The translations under genes and the position numbers were made by a program. Shown here piece by piece: positions 14,497-25,000 of a stretch of 64,000 nucleotides of DNA (position 1 is its first letter; each line of letters starts with the position of its first letter). Below the pieces are notes generated by a model. It searched no databases, was not told the DNA's origin, and was given only the letters and a program-made list of their open reading frames with translations. The stretch is from Bacteroides sp. OM05-12 (GTDB lineage Bacteria > Bacteroidota > Bacteroidia > Bacteroidales > Bacteroidaceae): assembly GCF_003438995.1 (NCBI RefSeq), contig NZ_QSUN01000001.1, positions 186,001 through 250,000 on the forward strand. The letters are read 5' to 3'.

Positions 14497-16293
14497 TTAT
14501 CTTCCGGCACGTTTACGTTCTGTTTCATCCAGAATAATCTTACGCATACGCATACTTTTCGGAGTAACTTCTACATATTCATCTTCTTTGATATACTCCA
14601 ATGCCTCTTCCAACGAGAATACTACCGGAGGAATAATCTTCGCTTTATCATCCGAACCGGATGCACGCATATTTGTCAGTTTCTTAGACTTAGTTACGTT
14701 CACTACTAAATCATTTTCCTTTGCATGTTCGCCTACAACCTGTCCGGCATATACTTCGTCTTGCGGGAAAATGAAAAAACGCCCGCGATCCTGTAACTTA
14801 TCAATCGCATAAGCAAAGGCTGTACCTCCTTCCATTGCAATGATAGAACCATTGGTACGACGTTCAATATCCCCTTTATAAGGTTGGTATTCCTTGAAGC
14901 GGTGGGCCATAATTGCCTCTCCTGCCGAAGCAGTCAACACATTCGTACGCAAACCGATTATACCACGTGAAGGCATATCAAATTCCAAATTAACACGGTC
15001 ACCTTGCGTTTCCATAGAAACCATTTCGCCTTTACGGCGAGTTACCATATCAATCATTTTACTGGCATACTCTTCCGGCACGCTGATAGTAAGTTCTTCT
15101 ACCGGTTCACATTTCACACCGTCAATTTCTTTATAGATTACCTGCGGTTGGCCGATTTGCAATTCATATCCCTCGCGACGCATAGTCTCAATCAACACGG
15201 ACAAGTGAAGCACACCACGTCCGAAGACCGTCCATTTGTCCGAATCAGCACTTTTTACAACACGCAAAGCTAAGTTCTTATCAAGCTCTTTCTCCAAACG
15301 GTCGTTAATATGACGGGAAGTTACGAACTTACCTTCTTTACCAAAGAACGGAGAATCGTTAATAGCAAACACCATACTCATAGTAGGTTCGTCAATTGCG
15401 ATTGGTGGCAATGGTTCCGGATTCTCAAAATCACAGATTGTATCACCGATCTCAAAACCTTCAATACCGATAACGGCACAAATATCTCCCGAAGAAACTC
15501 TATCGGTCTTCTTGCGTCCCATCCCCTCAAAAGTATGAAGCTCTTTAATTTTCGCTTTCACCTGAGAACCGTCTCTACGCGAAAGGGTTACATTCATACC
15601 TTCGGTCAATGTACCTCGATGAACACGTCCGACTGCGATACGTCCCGTATATGAAGAATAATCAAGTGAAGTAATCAACATCTGCGGAGTACCTTCCAAA
15701 GCTTTTGGAGCAGGAATATATTCCACAATGGCATCCAATAACGGAGTAATGTCTTCTGTCTGTTTTTTCCAATCATCACTCATCCAATTATTCTTTGCAG
15801 AACCGTATAGAACCGGAAAGTCCAATTGATCTTCTGTCGCATTCAGACTGAACATCAGATCAAACACCATTTCATAGACTTCTTCCGGACGACAATTCGG
15901 CTTATCTACCTTATTTACCACAACAATCGGCTTCAATCCGATTTGAAGTGCTTTTTGAAGTACGAAACGAGTTTGAGGCATCGGACCTTCAAATGCATCC
16001 ACCAAAAGAATGCATCCATCTGCCATATTAAGCACACGCTCTACTTCTCCACCGAAGTCCGCGTGTCCCGGAGTATCAATGATATTTATCTTTGTACCTT
16101 TGTAATTGATTGAAACATTCTTTGAAAGAATCGTTATTCCCCGTTCACGTTCCAAATCATTGTTATCCAGCATCAATTCACCTGTTGACTGATCATTACG
16201 AAATAAATGTCCCGCCAACATCATTTTATCGACTAGCGTCGTTTTCCCATGGTCGACATGGGCGATAATTGCAATGTTTCTAATATTTTGCAT
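14497..16293 (-). CDS. typA: Translational GTPase TypA/BipA
   Basis: 599 aa from the ATG at 16293 ([20 protein letters not shown]), the standard BipA start and length. An upstream in-frame start at 16368 would add 25 residues unlike the family and would overlap the promoter box at 16315-16322. G1 (AHVDHGKT), G3 ([12 protein letters not shown]) and G4 (NKVDKP) are intact, followed by domain II and EF-G-like domains III and V, then the BipA-specific C-terminal domain ([14 protein letters not shown]). The protein binds ribosomes and helps 50S assembly and stress growth. It is divergent from rpsO. Confidence 0.97.
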   Translation of the reverse strand: MQNIRNIAIIAHVDHGKTTLVDKMMLAGHLFRNDQSTGELMLDNNDLERERGITILSKNVSINYKGTKINIIDTPGHADFGGEVERVLNMADGCILLVDAFEGPMPQTRFVLQKALQIGLKPIVVVNKVDKPNCRPEEVYEMVFDLMFSLNATEDQLDFPVLYGSAKNNWMSDDWKKQTEDITPLLDAIVEYIPAPKALEGTPQMLITSLDYSSYTGRIAVGRVHRGTLTEGMNVTLSRRDGSQVKAKIKELHTFEGMGRKKTDRVSSGDICAVIGIEGFEIGDTICDFENPEPLPPIAIDEPTMSMVFAINDSPFFGKEGKFVTSRHINDRLEKELDKNLALRVVKSADSDKWTVFGRGVLHLSVLIETMRREGYELQIGQPQVIYKEIDGVKCEPVEELTISVPEEYASKMIDMVTRRKGEMVSMETQGDRVNLEFDMPSRGIIGLRTNVLTASAGEAIMAHRFKEYQPYKGDIERRTNGSIIAMEGGTAFAYAIDKLQDRGRFFIFPQDEVYAGQVVGEHAKENDLVVNVTKSKKLTNMRASGSDDKAKIIPPVVFSLEEALEYIKEDEYVEVTPKSMRMRKIILDETERKRAGR

Positions 16294-16314
16294 ACAATAC
16301 CTATAATTTGGGTG

Positions 16315-16322
16315 CAAAGTTA
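16315..16322 (-). promoter_or_regulatory. -7 box (TAACTTTG) of typA
   Basis: The minus strand reads TAACTTTG, a full TAnnTTTG match, 22 bp before the typA ATG. It argues for the 16293 start. No clear -33 TTTG is present. Confidence 0.5.
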
Positions 16323-16371
16323 CGATAAAATCTGGAATTGTATATTCTTTATTATTTATTTCTCTCAAAAC

Positions 16372-16402
16372 CTTGTGATTTAAAAGATAATATGTATCTT
16401 TG
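16372..16402 (+). promoter_or_regulatory. rpsO promoter (CTTG, 19-nt spacer, TATCTTTG)
   Basis: CTTG at 16372-16375 and TATCTTTG at 16395-16402 are separated by 19 nt, a close match to the Bacteroidetes primary sigma-factor promoter. The leader to the rpsO ATG is about 35 nt. Confidence 0.65.
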
Positions 16403-16447
16403 CACGCTCAAAAGAATTATATATTTAATAACAAAGTCAAAAACATT

Positions 16448-16717
16448 ATGTATTTAGACGCAGCTAAAAAACAAGAAATCTTTGGCAAATACGGAAAGTC
16501 TAACTCTGATACTGGCTCAGCTGAGGCCCAGATAGCATTGTTTTCATACCGTATTGCTCATCTGACTGAGCACATGAAGCTCAACAGAAAAGATTATAGC
16601 ACAGAAAGAGCTTTAACCATGTTGGTAGGTAAACGTCGTAGTTTACTTAACTACCTGAAAGATAGAGATATCGAAAGATATCGTGCTATCGTTAAAGAGC
16701 TTGGACTTAGAAAGTAA
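16448..16717 (+). CDS. rpsO: 30S ribosomal protein S15
   Basis: 89 aa from MYLDAAKKQEIFGKYGKS, the normal S15 length. The in-frame upstream codons from 16400 overlap the promoter and are not used. The S15 core is evident: GSAEAQIALFSYRIAHLTEH, then LVGKRRSLLNYLKDRD and YRAIVKELGLRK. S15 binds 16S rRNA early in 30S assembly. It is monocistronic, with a strong terminator 24 bp downstream. Confidence 0.98.
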   Translation: MYLDAAKKQEIFGKYGKSNSDTGSAEAQIALFSYRIAHLTEHMKLNRKDYSTERALTMLVGKRRSLLNYLKDRDIERYRAIVKELGLRK

Positions 16718-16741
16718 GAAATTACTAGCGAAAGTATTAAA

Positions 16742-16772
16742 AGCCGTTCCTTTAAAAGGAACGGCTTTTTTA
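16742..16772 (+). terminator. Rho-independent terminator of rpsO
   Basis: A perfect AGCCGTTCC / GGAACGGCT stem with a short loop is followed by a run of T. Confidence 0.9.
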
Positions 16773-16809
16773 TTTCTTTTCCGGCACTCTCCTTTTCCGA
16801 AAAAAAATA

Positions 16810-16817
16810 TATCTTTG
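16810..16817 (+). promoter_or_regulatory. -7 box (TATCTTTG) of parE
   Basis: TATCTTTG lies 27 bp before the parE ATG, after the rpsO terminator, so parE starts its own transcript. Confidence 0.55.
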
Positions 16818-16844
16818 TAGCATTGCATAATATATTAATGTAAG

Positions 16845-18746
16845 ATGGAAGAATTAAATCTACAAGAAATAAATCAACAGGAAGTAACTTATACCGAAGA
16901 GAACATCCGTCACCTCTCCGATATGGAACACGTGCGTGTACGTCCGGGTATGTATATCGGACGTTTGGGCGATGGTTCTCAAGCTGAAGATGGTATTTAT
17001 GTCTTGCTCAAAGAAGTGGTTGACAACAGTATCGATGAATTTAAAATGGGTTCGGGCAAACGAATCGAGATTGTCATAGAAGATAATCTGCGTGTATCTG
17101 TCCGTGACTACGGACGCGGTATTCCGCTGGGAAGTTTGGTCGATGCCGTATCCATGCTGAATACCGGAGGAAAATACGATACTAAGGCTTTTAAGAAGAG
17201 CGTAGGTTTGAATGGTGTCGGCGCCAAAGCCGTCAATGCTCTCAGCTCCCGTTTCATTGCACGAAGCATCCGTGACGGACAGATGCGTGAAGCTATATTT
17301 GAACGCGGAGAATTAATCAGTGATACTACTACCGATACAAATGAAGAAAATGGAACTTACATCTTCTTTGAACCAGATAACACTCTTTTTCTGAACTATC
17401 ATTTCAATTCAGAATTTATAGAAACGATGTTGCGTAACTATACCTATCTGAATACCGGATTGGCAATTTTCTATAACGGGCACCGCATCATTAGCCGTAA
17501 CGGTCTGGAAGACCTCTTGAACGACAATATGACTGCGCCCGGGTTATACCCGATTGTCCATTTGATTGGTGAAGATATAGAAATAGCATTTACACATACT
17601 TCTCAATACGGAGAAGAATATTATTCTTTCGTCAATGGTCAGCATACCACACAGGGCGGTACACATCAAAGTGCTTTTAAAGAGCACATAGCACGTACCA
17701 TCAAAGAGTTTTTCGGGAAAAACATGGAATTGCAGGATATTCGTAACGGATTAGTCGCTGCCATTGCCATCAATGTCATAGAACCGACATTTGAGAGTCA
17801 AACCAAAATCAAACTAGGTTCGCTTTCCATGGCTCCGGAAAAAGATTCTGAAGGACGTCCTTATTCATTGTCCGGTGTAAGTGTCAACAAGTTTGTCGGT
17901 GACTTCGTTAAAGGTCATGTGGATAATTTCCTTCACAAGAATCCCGATATTGCGGAAGTCATGCAACAAAAGATTCAGGAGTCGGAAAAAGAACGCAAAG
18001 CCATAGCCGGAGTTACGAAAATGGCTCGTGAACGTGCTAAAAAAGCAAACCTTCACAACCGTAAGCTACGTGACTGCCGTTTCCACCTGAACGACAACAA
18101 AGGAGACAAGCAAGAAGAATCTTGTATTTTTATCACGGAGGGTGATTCTGCAAGCGGTTCTATCACTAAAAGCCGCGATGTGAACACCCAAGCGGTGTTC
18201 AGTTTACGTGGTAAGCCCCTAAATTCATACGGCCTGACCAAAAAAGTAGTTTATGAGAACGAAGAATTCAACCTTCTTCAAGCTGCCTTAAACATTGAAG
18301 AAGGTATGGAAGGATTGAGATACAACAAAGTAATTGTGGCTACGGATGCCGACGTAGACGGTATGCATATTCGCTTGCTTCTCATTACTTTCTTCCTCCA
18401 GTTCTTCCCCGACTTAATCAAGAAAGGACACGTGTACATTTTACAGACCCCTCTGTTTCGTGTGAGAAATAAAAAAGAAACAATCTATTGTTATTCGGAC
18501 GAGGAACGTCAAAATGCGATAAAGAAACTGAATCCGAATCCGGAGATTACTCGATTCAAAGGATTGGGAGAGATTTCACCGGACGAGTTTAAACATTTCA
18601 TCGGCAAAGATATGCGTCTTGAGCAGGTTTCTTTGCGTAAAAACGACTTAGTTAAAGAACTTTTGGAATTCTATATGGGTAAGAATACGATGGAAAGACA
18701 GAGTTTTATTATAGATAATCTGATTATAGAAGAAGACGTAGCATAA
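16845..18746 (+). CDS. parE: DNA topoisomerase IV subunit B (GyrB/ParE family)
   Basis: 633 aa. GHKL ATPase motifs are present ([30 protein letters not shown]), then the transducer domain and a TOPRIM domain with TEGDSASGS and the metal-binding [10 protein letters not shown]. The length and the short C-terminus fit ParE rather than the longer GyrB of Bacteroidetes, but a paralogous type IIA B subunit is possible. With ParC it decatenates chromosomes. No parC is next to it; instead coaD follows after 4 bp, so the two are co-transcribed. Confidence 0.88.
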   Translation: MEELNLQEINQQEVTYTEENIRHLSDMEHVRVRPGMYIGRLGDGSQAEDGIYVLLKEVVDNSIDEFKMGSGKRIEIVIEDNLRVSVRDYGRGIPLGSLVDAVSMLNTGGKYDTKAFKKSVGLNGVGAKAVNALSSRFIARSIRDGQMREAIFERGELISDTTTDTNEENGTYIFFEPDNTLFLNYHFNSEFIETMLRNYTYLNTGLAIFYNGHRIISRNGLEDLLNDNMTAPGLYPIVHLIGEDIEIAFTHTSQYGEEYYSFVNGQHTTQGGTHQSAFKEHIARTIKEFFGKNMELQDIRNGLVAAIAINVIEPTFESQTKIKLGSLSMAPEKDSEGRPYSLSGVSVNKFVGDFVKGHVDNFLHKNPDIAEVMQQKIQESEKERKAIAGVTKMARERAKKANLHNRKLRDCRFHLNDNKGDKQEESCIFITEGDSASGSITKSRDVNTQAVFSLRGKPLNSYGLTKKVVYENEEFNLLQAALNIEEGMEGLRYNKVIVATDADVDGMHIRLLLITFFLQFFPDLIKKGHVYILQTPLFRVRNKKETIYCYSDEERQNAIKKLNPNPEITRFKGLGEISPDEFKHFIGKDMRLEQVSLRKNDLVKELLEFYMGKNTMERQSFIIDNLIIEEDVA

Positions 18747-18750
18747 AAGA

Positions 18751-19203
18751 ATGAGAAGAGCAATATTTCCCGGAACGTTCGACCCGTTTACGATCGGACA
18801 TTACTCCATTGTAAAACGAGCGTTAACGTTTATGGATGAAATTATTATCGGCATCGGTATCAACGAGAATAAGAAAACTTATTTTCCAACCGAAGAACGG
18901 GTAGAAATGATACGCAGGCTCTACAAAGACGATCTTCGTGTAAAAGTTCAAGCTTATGACTGCCTGACAATTGACTTTGCCCAGCAGGTGGAAGCCGCAT
19001 TCATCATTCGTGGCATCCGTACCGTCAGTGATTTTGAATACGAAGAAACAATAGCCGACATCAACCGTAAACTTGCCGGAATAGAAACTATTCTACTCTT
19101 TACAGAACCGGAACTGACTTGTATCAGTTCTACTATTGTAAGGGAACTACTCACTTACGGGAAAGATATCAGTCGTTTCGTACCCGAAGGTATGGGCATA
19201 TAA
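18751..19203 (+). CDS. coaD: Phosphopantetheine adenylyltransferase
   Basis: 150 aa. The nucleotidyltransferase motif is [19 protein letters not shown] with the T/HxGH signature, and the C-terminal ISSTIVREL (ISSTxVRE) is typical of CoaD. The enzyme makes dephospho-CoA from 4'-phosphopantetheine and ATP, the penultimate step of CoA synthesis, in the cytoplasm. It starts 4 bp after parE and ends 18 bp before the protease gene, in one operon. Confidence 0.96.
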   Translation: MRRAIFPGTFDPFTIGHYSIVKRALTFMDEIIIGIGINENKKTYFPTEERVEMIRRLYKDDLRVKVQAYDCLTIDFAQQVEAAFIIRGIRTVSDFEYEETIADINRKLAGIETILLFTEPELTCISSTIVRELLTYGKDISRFVPEGMGI

Positions 19204-19221
19204 AAAGAATACAAAGAACAA

Positions 19222-20799
19222 ATGAGAAAAATAATCGTATCTCTCTTTTGCCTGTTCGCATTAAGCTTGCAGGCGCAAAATTATGGTTCATCGGCTGCAA
19301 GGAAATTACAATTAGCAGAATTTGCTATCGCAAACCTTTATGTAGACGAAGTTGATGAAGACAAAATTGTGGAAGAAGCTATCATTAAAATGCTGGCACA
19401 ACTTGATCCGCATTCGCTCTATTCCAATCCCGAAGAAGTAAAGAAATTAAATGAACCATTGCAAGGTAACTTCGATGGTATCGGCGTACAATTCAATATG
19501 GTACAAGATACGCTTTTTGTTGTACAAACAATATCCGGAGGACCTTCTGAAAAGGTCGGTATCTTAGCCGGAGACCGTATCGTAATTGTCAACGACTCCA
19601 CCATTGCCGGAATAAAAATGAGTACAGAAGAAATCATGAGAAGACTACGGGGACCAAGAGGTTCTAAAGTAGACCTCAAAGTACTTCGTAGAGGGGTCAA
19701 TGAGCTACTTCCTTTCACCATCAAACGCGACCGTATTCCTATTTATAGTATCGATGCAGCTTATATGCTTAAAGATAAAATCGGCTACATCCGTATCGAC
19801 CGTTTTGGGGCAACTACCTCAAAAGAGTTTTCCGATGCACTGACAAAACTAAAGAAACAAGGCATGAAAGACCTGATTCTTGATTTGCAAGGAAACGGTG
19901 GCGGTTATTTGAATGCAGCCATTGATTTGGCTAATGAGTTTCTAAATACAAAAGATTTAATTGTTTACACAGAAGGAAAACGCAATCCACGTAGTGAATT
20001 CTATGCAAAGGGTAATGGCCAGTTCCAAGACGGGAAACTTGCCATATTGATAGATGAGTTTTCCGCCTCTGCCAGTGAGATTGTCACCGGGGCTATTCAA
20101 GATTGGGATAGAGGAATTGTAGTAGGACGTCGTTCTTTCGGGAAAGGATTGGTACAAAGACCTGTCGACCTGCCGGATGGCTCAATGATTCGTCTGACGG
20201 TTGCCCGTTACTACACTCCATCCGGAAGATGTATCCAAAAGCCCTATACCAACATTGAAAAATACAACGAAGATTTAATAGACCGATATAATAAAGGTGA
20301 AATGTCTAATGCCGATAGCATCCATTTCCCGGATTCTCTACAGTATACAACAAAAAGATTAGGACGAACGGTTTATGGCGGTGGCGGTATTATGCCGGAC
20401 TATTTTGTCCCTATTGATACGACACGTTTTACCAAATATCATCGTCAGTTAAGAGATAAAGGTATTATTCTACAAGCAAATCTGAAATTTATCGAGAAGA
20501 ATCGCAAAGCATGGCAAAGCAAATACAACAAATTCGAAGATTTCGATAAAAAGTTTGAAATAACCCAATCGATGCTGGATGAATTGATTACAATGGCAAC
20601 AGACGCTAAAATAGAATTTAATGAAGAAGAATATCAGAAATCTCTTCCATTGCTCAAACTACAGCTCAAGGCATTGATAGCAAGAGATCTTTGGGATATG
20701 GAAGCCTACTTCCGCGTAATAAATAAAGCCAATGAAAGCGTGACAAAAGCTGTGGAATTATTGGAATCTAAAAATTTTATGCTGGAAAAGAAGAAATAA
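19222..20799 (+). CDS. S41 C-terminal processing peptidase (CtpA/Prc family)
   Basis: 525 aa. Signal peptide (ending LSLQAQ), a helical N-terminal part, a PDZ domain (about 80-165, GIGVQFNMVQDTLFVVQTI and GPSEKVGILAGDRIV) and the S41 protease domain with the FSASASEIVTG serine motif and the downstream lysine in GRRSFGKGLVQ. A helical C-terminal region follows. It acts in the periplasm on protein C-termini. The third gene of the parE-coaD operon, closed by hairpins at 20816 and 20860. Confidence 0.94.
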   Translation: MRKIIVSLFCLFALSLQAQNYGSSAARKLQLAEFAIANLYVDEVDEDKIVEEAIIKMLAQLDPHSLYSNPEEVKKLNEPLQGNFDGIGVQFNMVQDTLFVVQTISGGPSEKVGILAGDRIVIVNDSTIAGIKMSTEEIMRRLRGPRGSKVDLKVLRRGVNELLPFTIKRDRIPIYSIDAAYMLKDKIGYIRIDRFGATTSKEFSDALTKLKKQGMKDLILDLQGNGGGYLNAAIDLANEFLNTKDLIVYTEGKRNPRSEFYAKGNGQFQDGKLAILIDEFSASASEIVTGAIQDWDRGIVVGRRSFGKGLVQRPVDLPDGSMIRLTVARYYTPSGRCIQKPYTNIEKYNEDLIDRYNKGEMSNADSIHFPDSLQYTTKRLGRTVYGGGGIMPDYFVPIDTTRFTKYHRQLRDKGIILQANLKFIEKNRKAWQSKYNKFEDFDKKFEITQSMLDELITMATDAKIEFNEEEYQKSLPLLKLQLKALIARDLWDMEAYFRVINKANESVTKAVELLESKNFMLEKKK

Positions 20800-20815
20800 G
20801 ATTTCAAGATATAAC

Positions 20816-20892
20816 AAAAAGGGATATTCAGAATCTTCCCTTTTCCAATGATTTGAGAAGCAGAGATAAGACTAGATTTATCTCTGCCTTTC
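20816..20892 (+). terminator. Two successive terminator hairpins after the S41 protease gene
   Basis: A first hairpin (AAAAAGGGA / TCCCTTTT, 20816-20844) is followed by a stronger one, GCAGAGATAA / TTATCTCTGC (20860-20887), with a T-rich tail. They end the parE-coaD-protease transcript. Confidence 0.75.
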
Positions 20893-21032
20893 ATTTTTTA
20901 TTCAAGTCCAACATTATCATGTTAAGATATATAGTATACAAAAATATTAAATAGCAATCAGTCTTCACCTGATATTTATAGGATAACAAACATGGAAATC
21001 TCTTTCTGTGCATATTTTCACAATTGCATTCA

Positions 21033-21255
21033 GGTTGCCTTCACCCTTCACGGTTGGACATAAATATCTACTGAATAGCAAGTTACGGTGAAAGTACTTT
21101 TTTTTAGTTAAGAATGGAGAGTTGAGAATTGAAAGTTCTTTTTGCTCTCCCATTTTTACTATCACAAACGGCAGTAAAAAATATGTATTCACCGCAATTT
21201 ATTATGTATCAACGTTGTACGTTCAAACCGTGAAGGAATGAAGGTAGTTTCAACC
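21033..21255. repeat. Widely spaced inverted repeat in the 20.8-22.0 kb intergenic region
   Basis: Segment 21033-21055 (GGTTG, CCTTCA, CCTTCACGGTT) recurs inverted at 21226-21255 (AACCGTGAAGG, TGAAGG, CAACC) with a few extra bases. The arms are about 170 bp apart; the inside is AT-rich with no gene. The same intergenic stretch holds the repeats at 21283-21546. Confidence 0.6.
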
Positions 21256-21282
21256 TTTTTTAATTACGTCAAATAAACCCTA

Positions 21283-21430
21283 AAACCATCACCGGAGTCT
21301 GTAAAATCCACCTTGATGTTTTTCACAAACATCAGGTTGATTGAAAAAAACATCAGGACGTTTGCAGACAAACATACGGTCGATTGATTACAAACTCCTA
21401 TTGTTTGCAAATGATCGACCATATGCTGAA
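21283..21430. repeat. Non-coding dispersed repeat, copy 1 (upstream of the giant-protein cluster)
   Basis: The core is an imperfect palindrome, CATACGGTCGATTG at 21373-21386 against ATGATCGACCATATG at 21411-21425, enclosing AACTCCTATTGTTTGC. It is flanked by repeated AAACATCA-type segments (for example CCACCTTGATGTTTTT). A second copy lies at 39080-39240, with its flank on the other side. It has no coding potential. Confidence 0.75.
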
Positions 21431-21480
21431 TAATAGGTATCAAGCAATAAAATATCGGGTAGACCCTTTTATGAATCACA

Positions 21481-21546
21481 TAAGGGGGCGTTACCTTCCA
21501 CTTAAGGGAGCGTTAGCCTACATCTACTGGAGCGTAAGACATCACT
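21481..21546 (+). repeat. Three tandem 22-bp imperfect repeats
   Basis: Units start at 21481, 21503 and 21525, sharing the pattern TAAGGGRGCGTTA with a less conserved remainder. The GCG triplets fall exactly 22 bp apart, two helical turns. Confidence 0.6.
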
Positions 21547-21638
21547 CCCTTAGGCATTTTAGCTTGCTCATCCAATCGATTATGTGCATTAATAAGTAAT
21601 ATAATTGTAATGTACTGATATATAAATCAGTAATATAT

Positions 21639-21675
21639 GACTAAATTATACAACTTTTGGACTGAATTATACAAC
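21639..21675 (+). promoter_or_regulatory. Two direct 16-bp repeats before the 21.7-kb promoter (candidate operator)
   Basis: GACTAAATTATACAAC (21639-21654) and GACTGAATTATACAAC (21660-21675) differ at one base and start 21 bp apart. They end 39 bp before the TACTTTTG box at 21714. The position suits an activator site for the giant-protein cluster. Confidence 0.45.
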
Positions 21676-21713
21676 ACAAAACTTGTTTTAAGTTTTATTT
21701 CTTTAATAAGTTT

Positions 21714-21721
21714 TACTTTTG
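21714..21721 (+). promoter_or_regulatory. -7 box (TACTTTTG) upstream of the giant-protein cluster
   Basis: TACTTTTG matches TAnnTTTG. The nearest CTTG is 28 nt upstream, too far for a normal -33 element, which would fit dependence on an activator. It would transcribe the small frame at 21777 and the cluster from 22025. Confidence 0.45.
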
Positions 21722-21776
21722 TAAAATAGTGTAAACTGTCAAGTAAGAAATGTGCTTAATTATTAATATTCGTTAC

Positions 21777-21923
21777 ATGGGAAATGCTTCTTTAATAACC
21801 ATCCCGATACTTCCACTTGCAATCATTGCATTGTTTAGTAAAAAATGTTTTTACTACAAAGGATGTAAGAATGTACCGGAATTATTGCTACCTGAAATAA
21901 AAACAAAAAATGGTTTCCCATAA
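21777..21923 (+). CDS. Possible 48-aa membrane peptide
   Basis: ATG at 21777 opens a 48-codon frame: MGNASLITIPILPLAIIALF gives one hydrophobic helix, followed by a Cys/Lys-rich tail. It lies about 50 nt after the predicted transcription start and 101 bp before the 1468-aa gene. No strong ribosome binding site is seen and I know no homologue, so it may be only part of the leader. Confidence 0.3.
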   Translation: MGNASLITIPILPLAIIALFSKKCFYYKGCKNVPELLLPEIKTKNGFP

Positions 21924-22024
21924 CTTTTTTATCCGATAGAAAAAAGCATTATTGTCTTCCTACCTCTATATAATTCAAATATTCAAAAAAGAAAATCAAA
22001 GAATAAATTTTAATATATCTGTTT

Positions 22025-25000
22025 ATGAAAACAAAAAAATTACTCGTAACTTTAATCTTATTGTTCGTAGGAGGCATCAGCGCTTTCTCACTGACAAACA
22101 ATTCGCCGGGAGATGATAATCCTGTCGATAAAAGCAAACTAACGGATGCGCTGGCATTAGCAAAGCAAAAAACAGAAGATACCGATAAAAAAGAGTATTA
22201 TCCGAAACTCGATAGTTGGGAAGCATATAAGGATGCGGCTACGATAAACGAGAAAACTGATGCAACCGAAGTAGAGGTTGAGAATGCAACATTAACGTTG
22301 AATAGAGCAATCAAGAAAGCTCCATTTGACTACGTACTTGCAAACATTGATACCTGGTATGAAACATATTATGGAGAAAAGCCCGTTGAAGCATCAGATC
22401 CGACAGGTTATGCTGCTTATATGAAAGTGTGGAATGAATCGGACTTTAAAATTTTAAAAGAAACAGCAGATAATATTTTAACCAACTATCAAGGACAGGA
22501 AGAAAATATTAATGATGAGGAAATTGATGGTGGAGAAGACATAATAGATGAAGATAAACTAGATGATAACGGTAAGCCAACAATAACTCCCGGAAAGCCG
22601 GGAATAATACAACAGAGTAAAGACTGCAGAGACATAACAGCATTATTTACGAATAAAAAAGCAACCTTAGAAAGCCGAATTGACACTATTGATGGTAACA
22701 AAAAATACAATGAAATTAGAAATAAAGAAAATTATACAATCCCTAAAGGGTGGTATACTAGTAAACCAGACTTTTCTTACACCGATCATAACCTGACAAG
22801 TGTCATTTTGTATATTAATTATATAAATGACGAAATCAGCTTTGTTGATTTAAAATCAATTTATCTATCATCCATAACTTCAGCAGAAAAAGAAACTAAC
22901 AGCTATTTTACAGAAGAAGAACAAACAGAATCAAACGAAGCATGGAAAGGTGCTATTCAAGCTGTTAATAACTTCGAAACAAAAATAAACGGAGCGGAAA
23001 TAAACCCGGCTTCCGGTCAATATACATTTAACGACACTATCTATTCTTCATTAATAGATATGCAGAAAAAAATGAATGAAGCTCAAGCTGAAATTCTCAA
23101 CATAGCAACTCAATTGGAAAATAAACTGTCCGATTTTAAAACAGAGTTGCAGAAAGCTATCAATACAGCCAAAAGACTATATATGCAATTAAAAAGTTCG
23201 GAGGATGGTGAAAGTTCATATCAAAAACTAAATAAAGCCATTACTGAAGCCGAAAAAGAAGCAACGACCTCTACGAAAATCCTCTCAACTTATCAAAATG
23301 CCATCCAAGCTATCCAAAAAGTCTACCAAGAATCAAAAAACTATTATGACGGTTTGGTAGAACAACTCCAAACAGTAACAGATGCAGCCAAGACTAATAA
23401 TCAAATATGGTCGGATGCTGCACTTGGTACAGAAATAGCAACGGCAGAAGGAATTTTGGAGAAAGCAAAATCAATAGAAACAGCGGAGATAGAAATAGTC
23501 AACTCTACTACCCGACTGCAGGACGCAACCTCATTGGCCGACAGCAAATTCAAAATGAATAAAGGAGTTAATACGTTGAAAACCTACCAAAGTATATATG
23601 GTGACGAGGATAACGCAATGGCAACTCTAATTACAGAAGCAAATAATGCTGCTACTATTGTTGATATTGAGAATTTAATTTTAAGAATAAATACAAAGAT
23701 TACTGATACGGAAAAGGCATGGACAACGGCAAAGACAAATCTTGAAGACAAAATAGAAGCCTCGAAAGCATACTACACCAATAGCGGAGCCATTAAAGAT
23801 TTGGAAGAGCTAAAGGAGGCTTATGAACAAGCTCAAAACATATTAACTGACAATAGCCAGGAAAATCAAAGAAATATCAAAGCTCTAAGTGATGCATTTA
23901 CTGCATTGAATGAAGTATTTATACGTTTAGGAGGAGAATCAGACCCCTTTGAAGCGCGTCAGAATCTTATCAGAAAAATCGATGAAGCTAAAGAATGTTA
24001 TGCTAAATATAACTACGAAAGTTTGGGAATAGTCATCCGGACAGCGGAAAGTTATAAAAACAGTGATACAAAATATATTTTGCAAGAACAATTCACACTT
24101 TTAGAAAAAGAAATCAAGACAACCAAAGAACAATACACAATAATTATAGGGCGTCTGGATACACAGTATAAAGTAACGAATGCAAAAATAAAAGAACGGT
24201 ATGCTGATGAAGATATACCTCAAGAATATAAAGACAAGCTGGAAGCAGTAGCTGCAGACTTAGCGGCAAAAGAAGAAAGTGGCGATGAAGATGAAAGAGT
24301 TTGCACGGATATCCCGACGCTGCAAGGTTATTACAGCTATCTTCAAAATATAGTGTCGGATACCGATGCTCAATGGAACAAAGCCATAAGCAATTTCTGG
24401 GATGCAATTCTTGAAGCAGACCTTAAATTCAGTTCAAATTATCCGGATAACGAAATCCTGAAAAAGGCGATTGAAGATGCTCGGGCAGAATATGATAAAA
24501 TTCATGACGACTACAAAACGATTGCTTCAGTACAGCAATTACAAAAAAACTTGGATCTGGCATTGGCTACGGTAGAAAGTGCCGACCGTAGAAATATTGC
24601 AGACCAATTTATCAAAGAATATAACGAAATTGATGCAAACTTTCAGACATACGGATCGGACGAAAAATCTCCGAATACCTCTAATGCTAAGGTTTATTTA
24701 AATGAAAATCACGATCTGTTTGAAGAACTGAAAGGACAAACCATTATCTATTCATTAAATGAACTTACTGAATTTGTAAATGAAGCTAAGCAGGTGAAAG
24801 AAGCCTATCTGCTATTTTGTAAAGTAGCTGCAACGTTGGATACTACTATTCTGAATGCGACAGAATACAAAACCAAATATTACGGTGATGAATCGGAAAC
24901 CGGATTAGATAAAGCCATTGAGCGTGCAACATGGGCAAGACAAGAAAGTTTCTGTCTGGATTCTATCGAAACCAGCAATTTTGCCCTGAAAGATACCATG

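Noticed and set aside
16400..16447. N-terminal extension of S15
   Set aside because: It overlaps the promoter -7 box and does not match the S15 N-terminus.
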